Shown: positions 34,807 to 43,538 of the stretch, one piece after another
How the letters are laid out: each line of letters opens with the position of its first letter
Numbering within the stretch: the stretch's first letter is position 1
Source of the DNA: Massilia horti
Lineage (GTDB): Bacteria > Pseudomonadota > Gammaproteobacteria > Burkholderiales > Burkholderiaceae_D
NCBI RefSeq assembly: GCF_004614195.1
Contig: NZ_SPUM01000102.1
Coordinates: forward strand, 33,720-97,719
Reading direction: 5' to 3'
DNA: 64,000 bases
Translations under genes and position numbers: made by a program
Notes under the pieces: model-generated
Seen by the model: the letters and a program-made list of their open reading frames with translations, nothing else
The model's database searches: none
Told to the model about the DNA's origin: nothing

Positions 34807-36411
34807 TCAGGTACGCGCGCCCAACAAGGCGGGCTCGGAACGGGTGACAACCGGTGCGGTATTGGAATCGGCCAGCATGAAGACGCCGACCGTGCGTGCC
34901 AGATCGTCGGCCTGCTGCTGCATGGCGCCTGCCGCAGCGGCTGCTTCCTCGACCAGTGCCGCGTTTTGCTGGGTGGCCTGGTCCATCTGCGCAATCGCCT
35001 GGTTCACCTGCTCGATGCCGGCGCTCTGCTCGTTGCTGGCGGCGCTGATCTCGCCAATGATGTCGGTCACGCGCCGCACGCTGTCCACCACCTGATCCAT
35101 CGTCTTGCCCGCACGTTCGACCAGTTCGCTGCCGGCCTCCACGTTCTCGCGCGAGGTTTCGATCAGGGCCTTGATCTCCTTGGCTGCGGCGGCGCTGCGC
35201 TGCGCCAGGCTGCGCACTTCGGCCGCCACCACCGCAAAGCCGCGTCCCTGCTCGCCGGCGCGGGCGGCTTCGACCGCCGCATTCAATGCCAGGATATTGG
35301 TCTGGAATGCGATCCCGTCGATCACGCCGATAATTTCGGACATCTTGCGCGACGAATCGTTAATGGTCCCCATCGTATGGACCACCTGGGCCACGACCGC
35401 CCCGCCCTGGGCCGCGACATCGGAAGCGGAGGATGCCAACTTGCTGGCGTGCCGCGCATTCTCCGCGTTCTGGCGCACGGTGGAGGTAAGCTCCTCCATC
35501 GACGACGCGGTTTCTTCGAGCGCGCTGGCCTGCTGCTCGGTGCGGCTTGACAGGTCCTGGTTCCCGGCCGCGATCTGCTCGGAGGCAGTGGCGATGGTGT
35601 CGGTGCCGGAGCGTACGTCGCTGACGATCTTCACCAGATTGCCGTTCATCTCGCGCAGAGCGCCCAGCAACTGGCCGGTCTCGTCGCGGCTGGTCACGCT
35701 GATCCTGCTGGTCAGGTCGCCGGCGGCGACGGTCTGGGCGACCCGCAGCGCCTGCGACACCGGATGGGTGATCGAGCGTGCGATCACGAACGTGAAAGCA
35801 AGGCCGGCGATGACCGCGACAACGGTGAGCGCAAACACCAGGGTACGGCCGCTTTGGGCCAGCGACTCCACTTCCTTGGCCCGGGCATCCAGACTCTTTT
35901 GCAGCTGCTTCTTGAGCTTTTGCTGGCTCTCGGTCAGCGACGCGTGCCTCGGCTTGACCTCTTCTTCCATGATCCGGCTGGTTTCTGCCTGGTTGCCGTC
36001 GGCCTTGGCCTTGTAGGCTGCGTCGAGCCAGGTGCGATAGCCCGCGCGCCGCTTCTGTGCCTCCTCCAGCAGCGCTTTGGCTTCCGGATCGACCAGCATT
36101 TCTTTCAGTTGCCGCTGCAGTTCCAGGCCACGCTTGGTCGTGGTGGCAATCGTATCGAGAAAATATTTGGTGCCCTCGGCGTCCCCCGCCTTGAGCGCGG
36201 CGATGCTGCGCACTCCCGTGACCTCGGCCAGGCCGGCCCACTCGTTGGTAATGCGCGCCATGACCAGATCATCCTGGACCATCAGCCGGGTGGTCTCACC
36301 GACTGCTTGCAGGCGCCAGATGCCAATGCCGGCCACGAATACCAGCAACAACAGGAGACTGGCGAAGCCGATGCCCAGCCGCGCGCCAATTTTAAGGTCA
36401 GCAAATCTCAT
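34807..36411 (-). CDS. Methyl-accepting chemotaxis protein
   Basis: An inner-membrane chemoreceptor of 534 residues. TM1 is at about residues 10-30 ([18 protein letters not shown]), then a four-helix-bundle periplasmic domain, TM2 near residue 190-210, a HAMP domain ([20 protein letters not shown]) and the signalling domain with the conserved hairpin tip [20 protein letters not shown]. The C-terminus lacks a CheR-binding pentapeptide. The ligand cannot be told. It lies 22 bases downstream of the 5'-nucleotidase-like gene start on the same strand and is the upstream gene of that pair, so they may form an operon. The start [13 protein letters not shown] is chosen over a longer hydrophobic frame. 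Confidence 0.93.
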   Translation of the reverse strand: MRFADLKIGARLGIGFASLLLLLVFVAGIGIWRLQAVGETTRLMVQDDLVMARITNEWAGLAEVTGVRSIAALKAGDAEGTKYFLDTIATTTKRGLELQRQLKEMLVDPEAKALLEEAQKRRAGYRTWLDAAYKAKADGNQAETSRIMEEEVKPRHASLTESQQKLKKQLQKSLDARAKEVESLAQSGRTLVFALTVVAVIAGLAFTFVIARSITHPVSQALRVAQTVAAGDLTSRISVTSRDETGQLLGALREMNGNLVKIVSDVRSGTDTIATASEQIAAGNQDLSSRTEQQASALEETASSMEELTSTVRQNAENARHASKLASSASDVAAQGGAVVAQVVHTMGTINDSSRKMSEIIGVIDGIAFQTNILALNAAVEAARAGEQGRGFAVVAAEVRSLAQRSAAAAKEIKALIETSRENVEAGSELVERAGKTMDQVVDSVRRVTDIIGEISAASNEQSAGIEQVNQAIAQMDQATQQNAALVEEAAAAAGAMQQQADDLARTVGVFMLADSNTAPVVTRSEPALLGART

Positions 36412-36571
36412 AAACGGTAGCTTTCTCAGGATGAACAGAAAACAAACTATTGCCTTGCGGAAACAAAAGGGTAACATCCTAAGCAAGCCAGGTTAACGCA
36501 ACGTTAACCCGTCCTTGACACGCCATTGTTTCGTCGCCATAGTCCAACGCTTTTTGAACAATGGGTGAAAC

Positions 36572-37891
36572 ATGACCCTGCGCCTGCGCCTACTTCTCAC
36601 GATCGGCTCCTGCTTTGCGCTGTTCTGGGCGCTCTCCTCCGTGTGGATGCTGATTGACCTGCGCGGCGAATTTCGCGACGCGCTCGACGAGCGCCTGGCG
36701 GCATCGGCACGCATGGTGGCGGCGCTGGTGGCCGACTCGGCGCAACTGGCCGGGCGGCCCGACACGCCCATTTCCGAGCCCTACCTGGTGCCCACCGACG
36801 GCGTCGCGTGCGAAATCCGGTTGCTGCGCGGCGCTGTCATCGGCCGCACCCAGAACAGCCCCAGACAGCTTGGAATGGTCACCCCCGGCTTTCGCACCCG
36901 GATCATCGACGGCGTCGGCTGGCGCAGCTACACGGTGGAACGCAATGGCGTGCGCATCACGACCGCCGACCGGGTGGAACGGCGCGAACGGCTGTTTCAC
37001 GACATCGCGCTCACCACCTTTGTGCCGTTCCTGGTCGCCATGATCGCGACCATGTTCGCGCTCTGGTTCGCCGTGCGCCGCTGCCTGCGTCCGCTCGAGC
37101 GCATCCGTAGCACGCTCGCCTCGTGCGCGCCGCACGCGCTGCAGCCGTTGCCCGAACAGGATCTGCCGCCCGAACTGTCGCCGCTGGCCTCGACCGTGAA
37201 CACGCTGCTGGCCAGGCTCGGGCGCGCGATCGAGCGCGAACGCCGGTTCACGGGCGACGCCGCCCACGAATTACGCACGCCACTCACCGGCGTGAAGACG
37301 CATATCCAGGTGGCGCGCCTGGCCGGCGGCGGCTTGGCGCGCCACACCGCATTGAGCCAGGCCGAGGAAGGCGTGCGGCGGCTCCAAGGGACGATCGATC
37401 AGTTGCTGACGCTCGCCCGGGTCGAGGGGTCGGTGTCGTTCGACGAAGATGAAGCGATTGACGCGGGCACGGCCGCCCGCGCGGCGATCGCGCAATTGGG
37501 TAGCCATCATGGTGAAAGGGTGCATGTGGCCGACGAAGGCGGAGCTGCCCACACGCTGGGCGTGCCCGCATCACTGGCCATTACCGCGCTGCGCAACATT
37601 CTCGACAATGCAGTCCGCTACGGCGCACAGGACACACCGGTCACCCTGCGCATCCAGCCGGGGCTGCGTCGGGTGACATTCACCGCCGTGGACCATGGCC
37701 CCGGAATGAGCGATGCCGATATCCGCAATGCCGGGCAGCGTTTCTGGCGCAAAGGCGGCGGCAATGGCAGCGGACTTGGCCTATCGATCGTCAACGCGAT
37801 CGTTACCCGCTACGGCGGCGAATGGCGGCTGGAAGCGCGCGAAGGCGGCGGACTTGCCGCTGTCATTACACTTCCCACGGCCGAGTATTAA
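36572..37891 (+). CDS. Sensor histidine kinase (QseC-like), orphan
   Basis: A membrane kinase of 439 residues with TM1 (about 8-28), a periplasmic sensor region (30-148) and TM2 (150-170), then a HAMP-like linker. The H-box is FTGDAAHELRTPLTGVKTHI with the phospho-His; the N-box is ALRNILDNAVRYGAQ; the G boxes are VDHGPGMSDADI and NGSGLGLSIVNAIVTRYGG. It resembles QseC/TctE kinases, which normally sit directly behind a response-regulator gene. None is present here: the upstream neighbour is a divergent chemoreceptor and a terminator follows, so its partner must be encoded elsewhere. Confidence 0.92.
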   Translation: MTLRLRLLLTIGSCFALFWALSSVWMLIDLRGEFRDALDERLAASARMVAALVADSAQLAGRPDTPISEPYLVPTDGVACEIRLLRGAVIGRTQNSPRQLGMVTPGFRTRIIDGVGWRSYTVERNGVRITTADRVERRERLFHDIALTTFVPFLVAMIATMFALWFAVRRCLRPLERIRSTLASCAPHALQPLPEQDLPPELSPLASTVNTLLARLGRAIERERRFTGDAAHELRTPLTGVKTHIQVARLAGGGLARHTALSQAEEGVRRLQGTIDQLLTLARVEGSVSFDEDEAIDAGTAARAAIAQLGSHHGERVHVADEGGAAHTLGVPASLAITALRNILDNAVRYGAQDTPVTLRIQPGLRRVTFTAVDHGPGMSDADIRNAGQRFWRKGGGNGSGLGLSIVNAIVTRYGGEWRLEAREGGGLAAVITLPTAEY

Positions 37892-37904
37892 AGCGAACGA
37901 TCAG

Positions 37905-37937
37905 GGGTCACAAGCTTATCGCTTGCGACCCTTTTTT
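37905..37937 (+). terminator. Rho-independent terminator after the histidine kinase
   Basis: GGGTC-A-CAAGC pairs with GCTTG-C-GACCC around loop TTATC, one A-C mismatch, followed by six T. It starts 14 bases after the stop. Confidence 0.85.
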
Positions 37938-38063
37938 GTTTTGAGCCGTGGCTGTCCGGCTGCCGCTATGCGTTTGACCTGCAACGAGCCTTCTGTTGAC
38001 CGTAAACAAGTTGCCGCAAATCCAACTCCGTGAAAATGGCCTTACACCAACCACGGAGGAAAA

Positions 38064-38552
38064 ATGGCCATCGATGCATACCTGAAGCTAGGTGAAATCA
38101 AGGGCGAATCGGCCGACGAAGTGCACAGGGGCTGGATCGAGTGCACGTCGGTCAACTGGACCATCAATCAACCGAAAAGCACGACGACGTCGACCAGCGG
38201 CGGGCACACTGCCGGGCGTGCAGAGCTCTCGGATGTCACCTTCCACAAGCTTGCTGATCTTGCTTCACCAATCCTGGCGCAACACTGCGCGATGGGCAAG
38301 ACGATACCAAAGGCGAAACTCGAATTCTACCGCGCGGATGGCGATGGCAAGCGGGTCAAGTACTACGAGGTGGAGCTCGAGAACGTGCTGGTGTCGCACG
38401 TGGCCCAGGGCGTGAACGACGGAGGGATGACGGAGAACATCGGGCTTAAGTTCTCCAAAGTGAAGTGGACGTACACCCAGCAGCGAATTTCAGGGGGCGT
38501 CGGTGGCAGTACGGTCGGCGGGTGGGACCTTGCATCCAATCGGGTGGTGTAA
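38064..38552 (+). CDS. hcp: T6SS tube protein Hcp
   Basis: Hcp (TssD), 162 residues, the ring protein of the inner tube. Typical segments: MAIDAYLKLGEIKGES at the start, HKLADLASPILAQHCAMG in the middle, AKLEFYRADG and VSHVAQGVNDGGMTENIGLK, then FSKVKWTYTQ at the end. It lies 11 kb from the tssEFGK genes and is followed without a gap by an immunity and effector pair, so it is a cargo-linked Hcp copy. It may be the only Hcp or one of several. Confidence 0.95.
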   Translation: MAIDAYLKLGEIKGESADEVHRGWIECTSVNWTINQPKSTTTSTSGGHTAGRAELSDVTFHKLADLASPILAQHCAMGKTIPKAKLEFYRADGDGKRVKYYEVELENVLVSHVAQGVNDGGMTENIGLKFSKVKWTYTQQRISGGVGGSTVGGWDLASNRVV

Positions 38553-38939
38553 ATGCGCGGCCTGATCCTATTGGGTCTAGCGGTCGCGGTCCCATGTTTC
38601 GCGCAGCCCGCCTGGGACGGCCCTTGGATGACTGGCGAGCGGCTCTTAAAAATGGTGACCTTCCGGCCAGACGTCAAAAACAACTTCGATCTCACACCAG
38701 AAGAGTACCTGGAGTCCGAGCGGGCACGCGCTTACATCAACGGCGTGCATGACACGACGGAAGGTAGGGGGTGGTGCTACAGCCAGCGCTACCACCCGGG
38801 ACCAGAAGCCCTATTGGATGACGTCCTGGTCGGATTGCGCAAGCTTCCGCCACAGCAGCTAAAGCGCAACGCAGGCGACCTGATCGTGGAAATCTGGGGT
38901 CGCAAATGGCCCTGCGCAGATCGGAGGAAGCAACGATGA
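38553..38939 (+). CDS. Tai4/Rap1a-type immunity protein
   Basis: A protein of 128 residues with a Sec signal peptide (MRGLILLGLAVAVPCFA). The mature region matches the Rap1a/Tai pattern: ESERARAYINGVHDTTEGRG followed by WCYSQ, then a Val/Leu-rich helix and the ending EIWGRKWPCAD, with two Cys likely paired in the periplasm. Immunity proteins of this type bind Tae4 amidases and protect the producer's cell wall. Its ATG directly follows the hcp stop and its own stop overlaps the tae4 start (ATGA), so immunity is translated before effector. Confidence 0.82.
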   Translation: MRGLILLGLAVAVPCFAQPAWDGPWMTGERLLKMVTFRPDVKNNFDLTPEEYLESERARAYINGVHDTTEGRGWCYSQRYHPGPEALLDDVLVGLRKLPPQQLKRNAGDLIVEIWGRKWPCADRRKQR

Positions 38940-39406
38940 AACCGTTATTTGCCGTGCTCAAAGCACACCACATGGGATATCAGGTCACGGTCCCACAGGT
39001 CTATGATGCGATTGGACACCCAAATTTGGCGCAAGAGCCGAACTGGGAAAACACGTGCGCGATTCGAATGAGCGTGGCACTGATTGCGGCCGGCATTAAG
39101 ATCAGAACTGGGCCGGCCAGACTGCGGATTAAGGCGGGGAAGTTCAAAGGGGAGCAACTCGAACCAAGTCAACGCGTGCTGTCGGATTTTCTAGTGCACG
39201 AGGTCGGCAAGCCGGAGAAATACAGAGACGGCAGAGACGCGCACACCCACATCGACCGGAGGCGCGGCATCATCTCCTTCTTTCAACTCCACGGGACGCG
39301 ACAGGGGCATATTGACCTCGTCTCTTTCGAGGATTGGCCTCTAATTCAATGCAGCAGTGCGTGTTTTTGGGATTCAGCCGAGGTCTGGTTTTGGGAGCTT
39401 CATTGA
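38936..39406 (+). CDS. tae4: T6SS peptidoglycan amidase effector Tae4
   Basis: A Tae4-family NlpC/P60-like DL-endopeptidase of 156 residues that cleaves between D-Glu and meso-diaminopimelate in the stem peptide. The nucleophile is Cys41 in WENTCAIRMS; the catalytic His125 and Asp127 lie in QGHIDLVSF. Length and spacing agree with Tae4 of other proteobacteria. No signal peptide: it is delivered by the T6SS, probably inside the Hcp ring encoded two genes upstream. The start at 38936 overlaps the immunity stop; an earlier ATG (38906) is unlikely. Two closing segments (CSSACFWDSAEVWFWELH) resemble the family end. Composition is slightly AT-richer than the neighbours. Confidence 0.92.
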   Translation: MKPLFAVLKAHHMGYQVTVPQVYDAIGHPNLAQEPNWENTCAIRMSVALIAAGIKIRTGPARLRIKAGKFKGEQLEPSQRVLSDFLVHEVGKPEKYRDGRDAHTHIDRRRGIISFFQLHGTRQGHIDLVSFEDWPLIQCSSACFWDSAEVWFWELH

Positions 39407-39437
39407 ATCGCCTGGTCGGCTGCGCTACCACCACCGC

Positions 39438-39536
39438 CTACTGAATATGTGATGGGCACGGGGCCATTTGGAAGTCAGCGAAGATTCGCCGGATCTCCGG
39501 GTGATCGGCCTTCAGCCGCCGACCAATAGAATCGAA
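39438..39536 (-). pseudogene. Possible remnant of a cation-efflux transporter C-terminus
   Basis: On the minus strand a short frame reads DSIGRRLKADHPEIRRIFA and ends at a stop (39438-39440). The pattern resembles the cytoplasmic tail of cation diffusion facilitators (RIKAxHPEIxxLFxE). No start or upstream part is present; a hairpin lies immediately upstream. The match is short and from memory, so confidence is low. Confidence 0.25.
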
Positions 39537-39541
39537 AAGAC

Positions 39542-39569
39542 AGGTCAGCCTTCGAGCTGACCTTTTTTT
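39542..39569 (+). terminator. Rho-independent terminator after the Hcp-Tai4-Tae4 operon
   Basis: A perfect 8-bp stem AGGTCAGC (39542-39549) with GCTGACCT (39556-39563), loop CTTCGA, followed by a run of T to 39569. It lies 135 bases after the tae4 stop. The 402-base gap 39407-39808 otherwise holds the remnant above and the promoter below. Confidence 0.8.
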
Positions 39570-39694
39570 CCTCCGTTGTACGTTGAACGGGCATTCTTAT
39601 TCCGCTCCTTAGAGACTACGTTGGCAGCAGTCAAGGGAGACAGGTCAACAGGCGAATTCCAACAGGAGAAATTTTCCAAAGAGGCTTTAGAACT

Positions 39695-39722
39695 TTGCCT
39701 AATGTTGCATTTCGCTTATGAT
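39695..39722 (+). promoter_or_regulatory. Sigma-70-type promoter for the six-hairpin glycosidase
   Basis: TTGCCT (39695-39700), a 16-bp spacer and TATGAT (39717-39722). The expected start site leaves a leader of about 80 bases before the ATG at 39809. No TGGTYNNACCA operator is seen here, unlike the GH105 and TonB receptor promoters. Confidence 0.5.
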
Positions 39723-39808
39723 GCTTAACCAGAAGCACTCACCTGTAACTCCATTGACCGGTGCGCCCTACCCTGCTGCCCACCGCCGGCCATGCAACCC
39801 AGCCTGCC

Positions 39809-41941
39809 ATGACGCGACGTTATCTTGCTTGTGTTTCCCTGCTCGTTACCCTGGCGAGTGCCAATGCCGCTCCCCCACCCCAGCCAATCGACCGTTACGC
39901 CGTCGTCACGCGCCACAATCCGCATCTGCAGGCGATTGATCCGATGGCGCCCCTCTCAGTCGGTAACGGGCGCTTTGTCTTCACTGCCGATGTGACTGGC
40001 CTGCAGACCCTGCCGGACCATTACTGGTCCAAAGGCACGCCGATCGAAACCCAGGCCCGCTGGTCGTGGCATCAGAACCCCAACCCCAACGGCTACAAAC
40101 TGGCTGATGCCAACCGCGATTTCACCGCACATGGCCGCACCGTCGGCTACCCCACCAACGCAAACACCCCGGCCGGACAGTGGCTGCGCGAGAATCCCCA
40201 TATCCAGCCGCTTCCGCAAATCGGGTTCGTGCTGACCGGCGCCGATGCGCGCCCCATCGCAAGCGCGGACCTGACCGGCATCGACCAGCGGCTGGACATG
40301 TGGAAGGGCCAGCTGCACAGCCGCGTGCAGCTGCTGGGGCAGCCGGTCAGCGTGACCAGCGCGGTCAGTCCGGACAGCGACACGCTGGCACTGCGCATCC
40401 AGTCCCCCCTGTTCGCCAGCGGCCGCGTCGCCGTGCGCATCGCCCTCCCCCTCGGCTACGACCTGCGCGTGAAGCACAATCCTCCACTGGATTGGCGCAC
40501 GCCGGACGCGCACTCTACCGTAGTGCTGGAGCAAACCGGCGACAAGCTGGTCGTGGAACATGAGCGCGACGGCTCGCGCTACGCCATGACGCTGGCAAGC
40601 ACCGCCGCGTTGAAGATCGCCCATCCGCAGACCCATGTTTTCGAGATTGCGCCAAAGGCAGGCGAAACGCTGGACGTGACCGTGTCGTTCGCCCAGGCCG
40701 GCGTCGCCCCAGCGCAAAATAGCGCGAACGTGTTCGAGGCCAGTAACGCCTACTTCCTCGCATACTGGAAGAGCGGCGCCGCCGTCGACTTCAGCGGCAG
40801 CACCGACCCGCGTGCGCATGAACTCGAGCGCCGTGTGGTGCTGTCGCAGTACCTGGCCGCGATCCAGCTGGGTGACGACTTGCCGGCCCAGGAAAGCGGG
40901 CTGACCACGGCCACCTGGTATGGCAAGCACCATACCGAGATGGTGTGGTGGCACACTGCGCACTTCGCGCTGTGGGGCCGCCCCGCTTACACGGCGCGCA
41001 CCCTCAGCTGGTACCAGCGAACCCTTCCGGCGGCCCGCGCCGTCGCGGCCGAGCGCGGGCTGCAAGGCGCACGCTGGATGAAGATGACCGGACCGGAGGG
41101 CCGCGAAAGCCCGGGTGGCAATCCGCTGATCGTCTGGAACCAGCCGCACCCGATCCACCTCGCCGAGCTGCTGTACCGCGCCGATCCCTCGCCCGCCACG
41201 CTGGCGCGCTACCGTGAATTGGTGTTCGAGACCGCGCAGGCCATGTCGTCCATGTTGTACTGGGAGTCCGAGCGCAAGCGCTACGTGCTCGGGCCGCCGC
41301 TGTGGATCGCACAGGAGATCTATGACCAGTCCACGAGCATGAACCCGACCTATGAACTGAGCTACTGGGCACGCGGTCTGGAGATCGCGCAGCAGTGGCG
41401 TGAGCGGCTCGGCCTTCCGCGCGATCCGGACTGGGAAGACAAACGCACGCACCTGTCGGCGCTGCCACAAAAGGACGGCAAGTATGTCGCGGTGGAGTCG
41501 CACCCGGACACCTGGGACAACGTGGAGAGCCGCCACGACCATCCGTCGTTCCTGATGGCGCTGGGCCAGCTGCCGGGCGATGGCGTTGACCGCGCGGTCA
41601 TGCGCCGCACGCTCGACGCAGTACTGACGAAGTGGGACTGGGCTACCAAGATCTGGGGCTGGGACTACCCGATGATCGCGATGACGGCCGCCAGGCTCGA
41701 AGCGCCGGAGCTGGCCGTCAAGGTGCTGCTCAAGTCCGATGGCCCGAACAACGGGTACACCCAGGCCGGACACAATCCCAACAAGGGACTGCCTGTTTAC
41801 CTGCCTGGCAACGGCGCGCTACTCGCGGCCGTGGCAATGATGGCCGGCGGCTGGGACGGCGCGCCGGCACGCCCCGCCCCCGGCTTCCCTAACGACGGCA
41901 GCTGGGTCGTGCGGGCCGAGGGATTCCAGCGCCTGCCGTAA
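39809..41941 (+). CDS. Exported six-hairpin (GH65-like) glycosidase
   Basis: A protein of 710 residues with a Sec signal peptide (MTRRYLACVSLLVTLASANA). The N-terminal part is a beta-sandwich (PLSVGNGRFVFTADVTGLQT) as in the GH65/GH95-like superfamily; the C-terminal half is an (alpha/alpha)6 barrel with rich Trp/His motifs: TATWYGKHHTEMVWWHTAHF, MNPTYELSYWARGLEIAQQW and DWATKIWGWDYPMIAMTAAR. Candidate acidic catalytic residues are in HTEMVWW and GWDYP. I cannot assign a CAZy family. Genomic context (PL10, GH28, GH105) points to pectin or rhamnogalacturonan side chains. A GTG at 39761 would add 16 residues before the signal peptide and is less likely. Confidence 0.75.
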   Translation: MTRRYLACVSLLVTLASANAAPPPQPIDRYAVVTRHNPHLQAIDPMAPLSVGNGRFVFTADVTGLQTLPDHYWSKGTPIETQARWSWHQNPNPNGYKLADANRDFTAHGRTVGYPTNANTPAGQWLRENPHIQPLPQIGFVLTGADARPIASADLTGIDQRLDMWKGQLHSRVQLLGQPVSVTSAVSPDSDTLALRIQSPLFASGRVAVRIALPLGYDLRVKHNPPLDWRTPDAHSTVVLEQTGDKLVVEHERDGSRYAMTLASTAALKIAHPQTHVFEIAPKAGETLDVTVSFAQAGVAPAQNSANVFEASNAYFLAYWKSGAAVDFSGSTDPRAHELERRVVLSQYLAAIQLGDDLPAQESGLTTATWYGKHHTEMVWWHTAHFALWGRPAYTARTLSWYQRTLPAARAVAAERGLQGARWMKMTGPEGRESPGGNPLIVWNQPHPIHLAELLYRADPSPATLARYRELVFETAQAMSSMLYWESERKRYVLGPPLWIAQEIYDQSTSMNPTYELSYWARGLEIAQQWRERLGLPRDPDWEDKRTHLSALPQKDGKYVAVESHPDTWDNVESRHDHPSFLMALGQLPGDGVDRAVMRRTLDAVLTKWDWATKIWGWDYPMIAMTAARLEAPELAVKVLLKSDGPNNGYTQAGHNPNKGLPVYLPGNGALLAAVAMMAGGWDGAPARPAPGFPNDGSWVVRAEGFQRLP

Positions 41942-42065
41942 ATCGAATTTGCGTCCGGGTTCTGGAATATGTGAACATAAATGCTGTCGTCGCTCGACCG
42001 GACGACAACAAAAACATCATGAGACAAATTGGAGGAAGATTTGAAAAGGGCAGCAGTTAAAAAAG

Positions 42066-42090
42066 CCGCGAGCACCGGGAGGGCTCGCGG
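42066..42090 (+). promoter_or_regulatory. Perfect hairpin presenting the ribosome site of the pectate lyase gene
   Basis: CCGCGAGC (42066-42073) pairs perfectly with GCTCGCGG (42083-42090). The nine-base loop ACCGGGAGG contains the Shine-Dalgarno GGGAGG, and the ATG at 42092 follows one base after the stem. If translation starts instead at TTG 42041 (preceded by GGAGGA), the hairpin lies in coding sequence. Confidence 0.5.
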
Positions 42091-42091
42091 G

Positions 42092-43366
42092 ATGAAGGCC
42101 TTCTATACAGCGCCGCTCTGGATGGCGCTGGCGGCCATTCCGGCGGCGTCGATTGCCGCGGTGGTCGGCCACCTGACCCCGGCCAAGGAAGTTACCGAGG
42201 CACGGATCGCGAGCCTCCCGGCCGCGCAGCAGGCGCCGTGGCGCGCCTATCTTGAGCGCTCGCGCAAGCTGATGGCGGCCGACCAGGCGGCACTGGCTGC
42301 CGAGCGCGCGGCGGGCTCCGCTCCCGAAGGGCCGTTTGACGGACGTGGCACCGGTTCCGGCATGCCGCTCAATCGCGGCGCCGCATGGTATGCGTCGCCC
42401 GAAGCGCGCCACGTCGCCGACAATATCGTCAGCTTCCAGACCCCGGCCGGCGGCTGGGGCAAGAACGTCAATCGCACGGGACCCGTGCGCCAGCGCGGCC
42501 AGAGCTACGTGCTGGTCGAAGGCAAATGGGCTTATGTCGGGACGATCGACAACGATGCCACCACCACCGAGCTGCGCTTCCTCGCCCGCGTGCAGGCGCA
42601 GGCGCCGGGTGAGGCGGGCAAGGTGTATCGCGATGCCTTCCTCAAAGGCGTGCGCTATCTGCTCAACTCCCAATATCCCAACGGCGGCTTCCCGCAGGTC
42701 TATCCGCTGGAGGGCGACTATCACGACGCCATCACCTTCAACGACGACGCGCTGATCCAGGCGGTAGAAGTGCTCGACAGCGTGGCTGCACGCCAGGGCG
42801 ACTATGGCTTCGTCCCGGCCGACGTTGCCTATGAAGCGCGCGAGGCGGCGGCAAAGGCGCTGCGCCTGATCCTGACGACCCAGGTGAAAGTCGACGGCGT
42901 ACACACCGGCTGGGGCCAGCAGCACGACGCGCTCACGCTCGAGCCGACGGCCGCGCGCAACTTCGAACCGGCGGCGCTGACCAGCAACGAGACCGCTCCG
43001 GTGCTCGTGTACCTCATGGGCCTGCCCAACCCGTCGCCGGAAGTGGTCGCGGCCGTGCATGCCGGCGCCGCATGGCTCAAGCGCGTTGCGGTACGCGATG
43101 TCGAATGGACCGGGAAGTCGAAGGATGTTGGGCGTCAGGCGGTTGCCAAGCCCGGCGCCGGCCCGATCTGGTCGCGCCTGTACGATATCGCGTCGATGAA
43201 GCCGATCTTCGGCGATCGCGACCGCACCATCCATGACGACGTCAATGAGATCAGCCTCGAACGGCGCAATGGCTACAGCTGGTACGGCACTGGACCGGCC
43301 AAGGCGCTGGAGCAGTATGAAACCTGGTCGCGCGCGCATCCGCAACAAGCGAGCGCACGCCCATAA
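42092..43366 (+). CDS. Pectate lyase, family PL10
   Basis: An exported lyase of 424 residues that cleaves polygalacturonate by beta-elimination with calcium. A signal peptide (MKAFYTAPLWMALAAIPAAS) is followed by an alpha/alpha toroid. Diagnostic PL10 segments: IVSFQTPAGGWGKNVNRTG, GTIDNDATTTELRFLARV, YPNGGFPQVYPLEGDYHDAI, TFNDDAL, and the C-terminal RDRTIHDDVNEISLERRNGY then SWYG. Catalytic Arg and the calcium-binding Asp residues are expected in these conserved blocks. The start is uncertain: ATG 42092 with GGGAGG in a hairpin loop, or TTG 42041. It lies 150 bases after the six-hairpin glycosidase on the same strand. Confidence 0.93.
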   Translation: MKAFYTAPLWMALAAIPAASIAAVVGHLTPAKEVTEARIASLPAAQQAPWRAYLERSRKLMAADQAALAAERAAGSAPEGPFDGRGTGSGMPLNRGAAWYASPEARHVADNIVSFQTPAGGWGKNVNRTGPVRQRGQSYVLVEGKWAYVGTIDNDATTTELRFLARVQAQAPGEAGKVYRDAFLKGVRYLLNSQYPNGGFPQVYPLEGDYHDAITFNDDALIQAVEVLDSVAARQGDYGFVPADVAYEAREAAAKALRLILTTQVKVDGVHTGWGQQHDALTLEPTAARNFEPAALTSNETAPVLVYLMGLPNPSPEVVAAVHAGAAWLKRVAVRDVEWTGKSKDVGRQAVAKPGAGPIWSRLYDIASMKPIFGDRDRTIHDDVNEISLERRNGYSWYGTGPAKALEQYETWSRAHPQQASARP

Positions 43367-43538
43367 ACCTTTCGTCGCCACCGATAAATCGGCGGACGAC
43401 ACAACAATTTAACGACCGGGCGACCTCGGCCACCGATTCGGCGTGGCCCTCGTCTGAACGGCACGGAGCACGCGAGGTGCTCCAGTTCGCGCCGCAATTG
43501 GGCAGGCGCGCCAAGATCCAACAACTGGAGACATCAAC

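Noticed and set aside
39956..41773. 605-codon minus-strand frame inside the six-hairpin glycosidase
   Set aside because: The plus-strand protein has a signal peptide, an upstream promoter and a coherent fold; the antisense product is low-complexity Arg/His/Val-rich.
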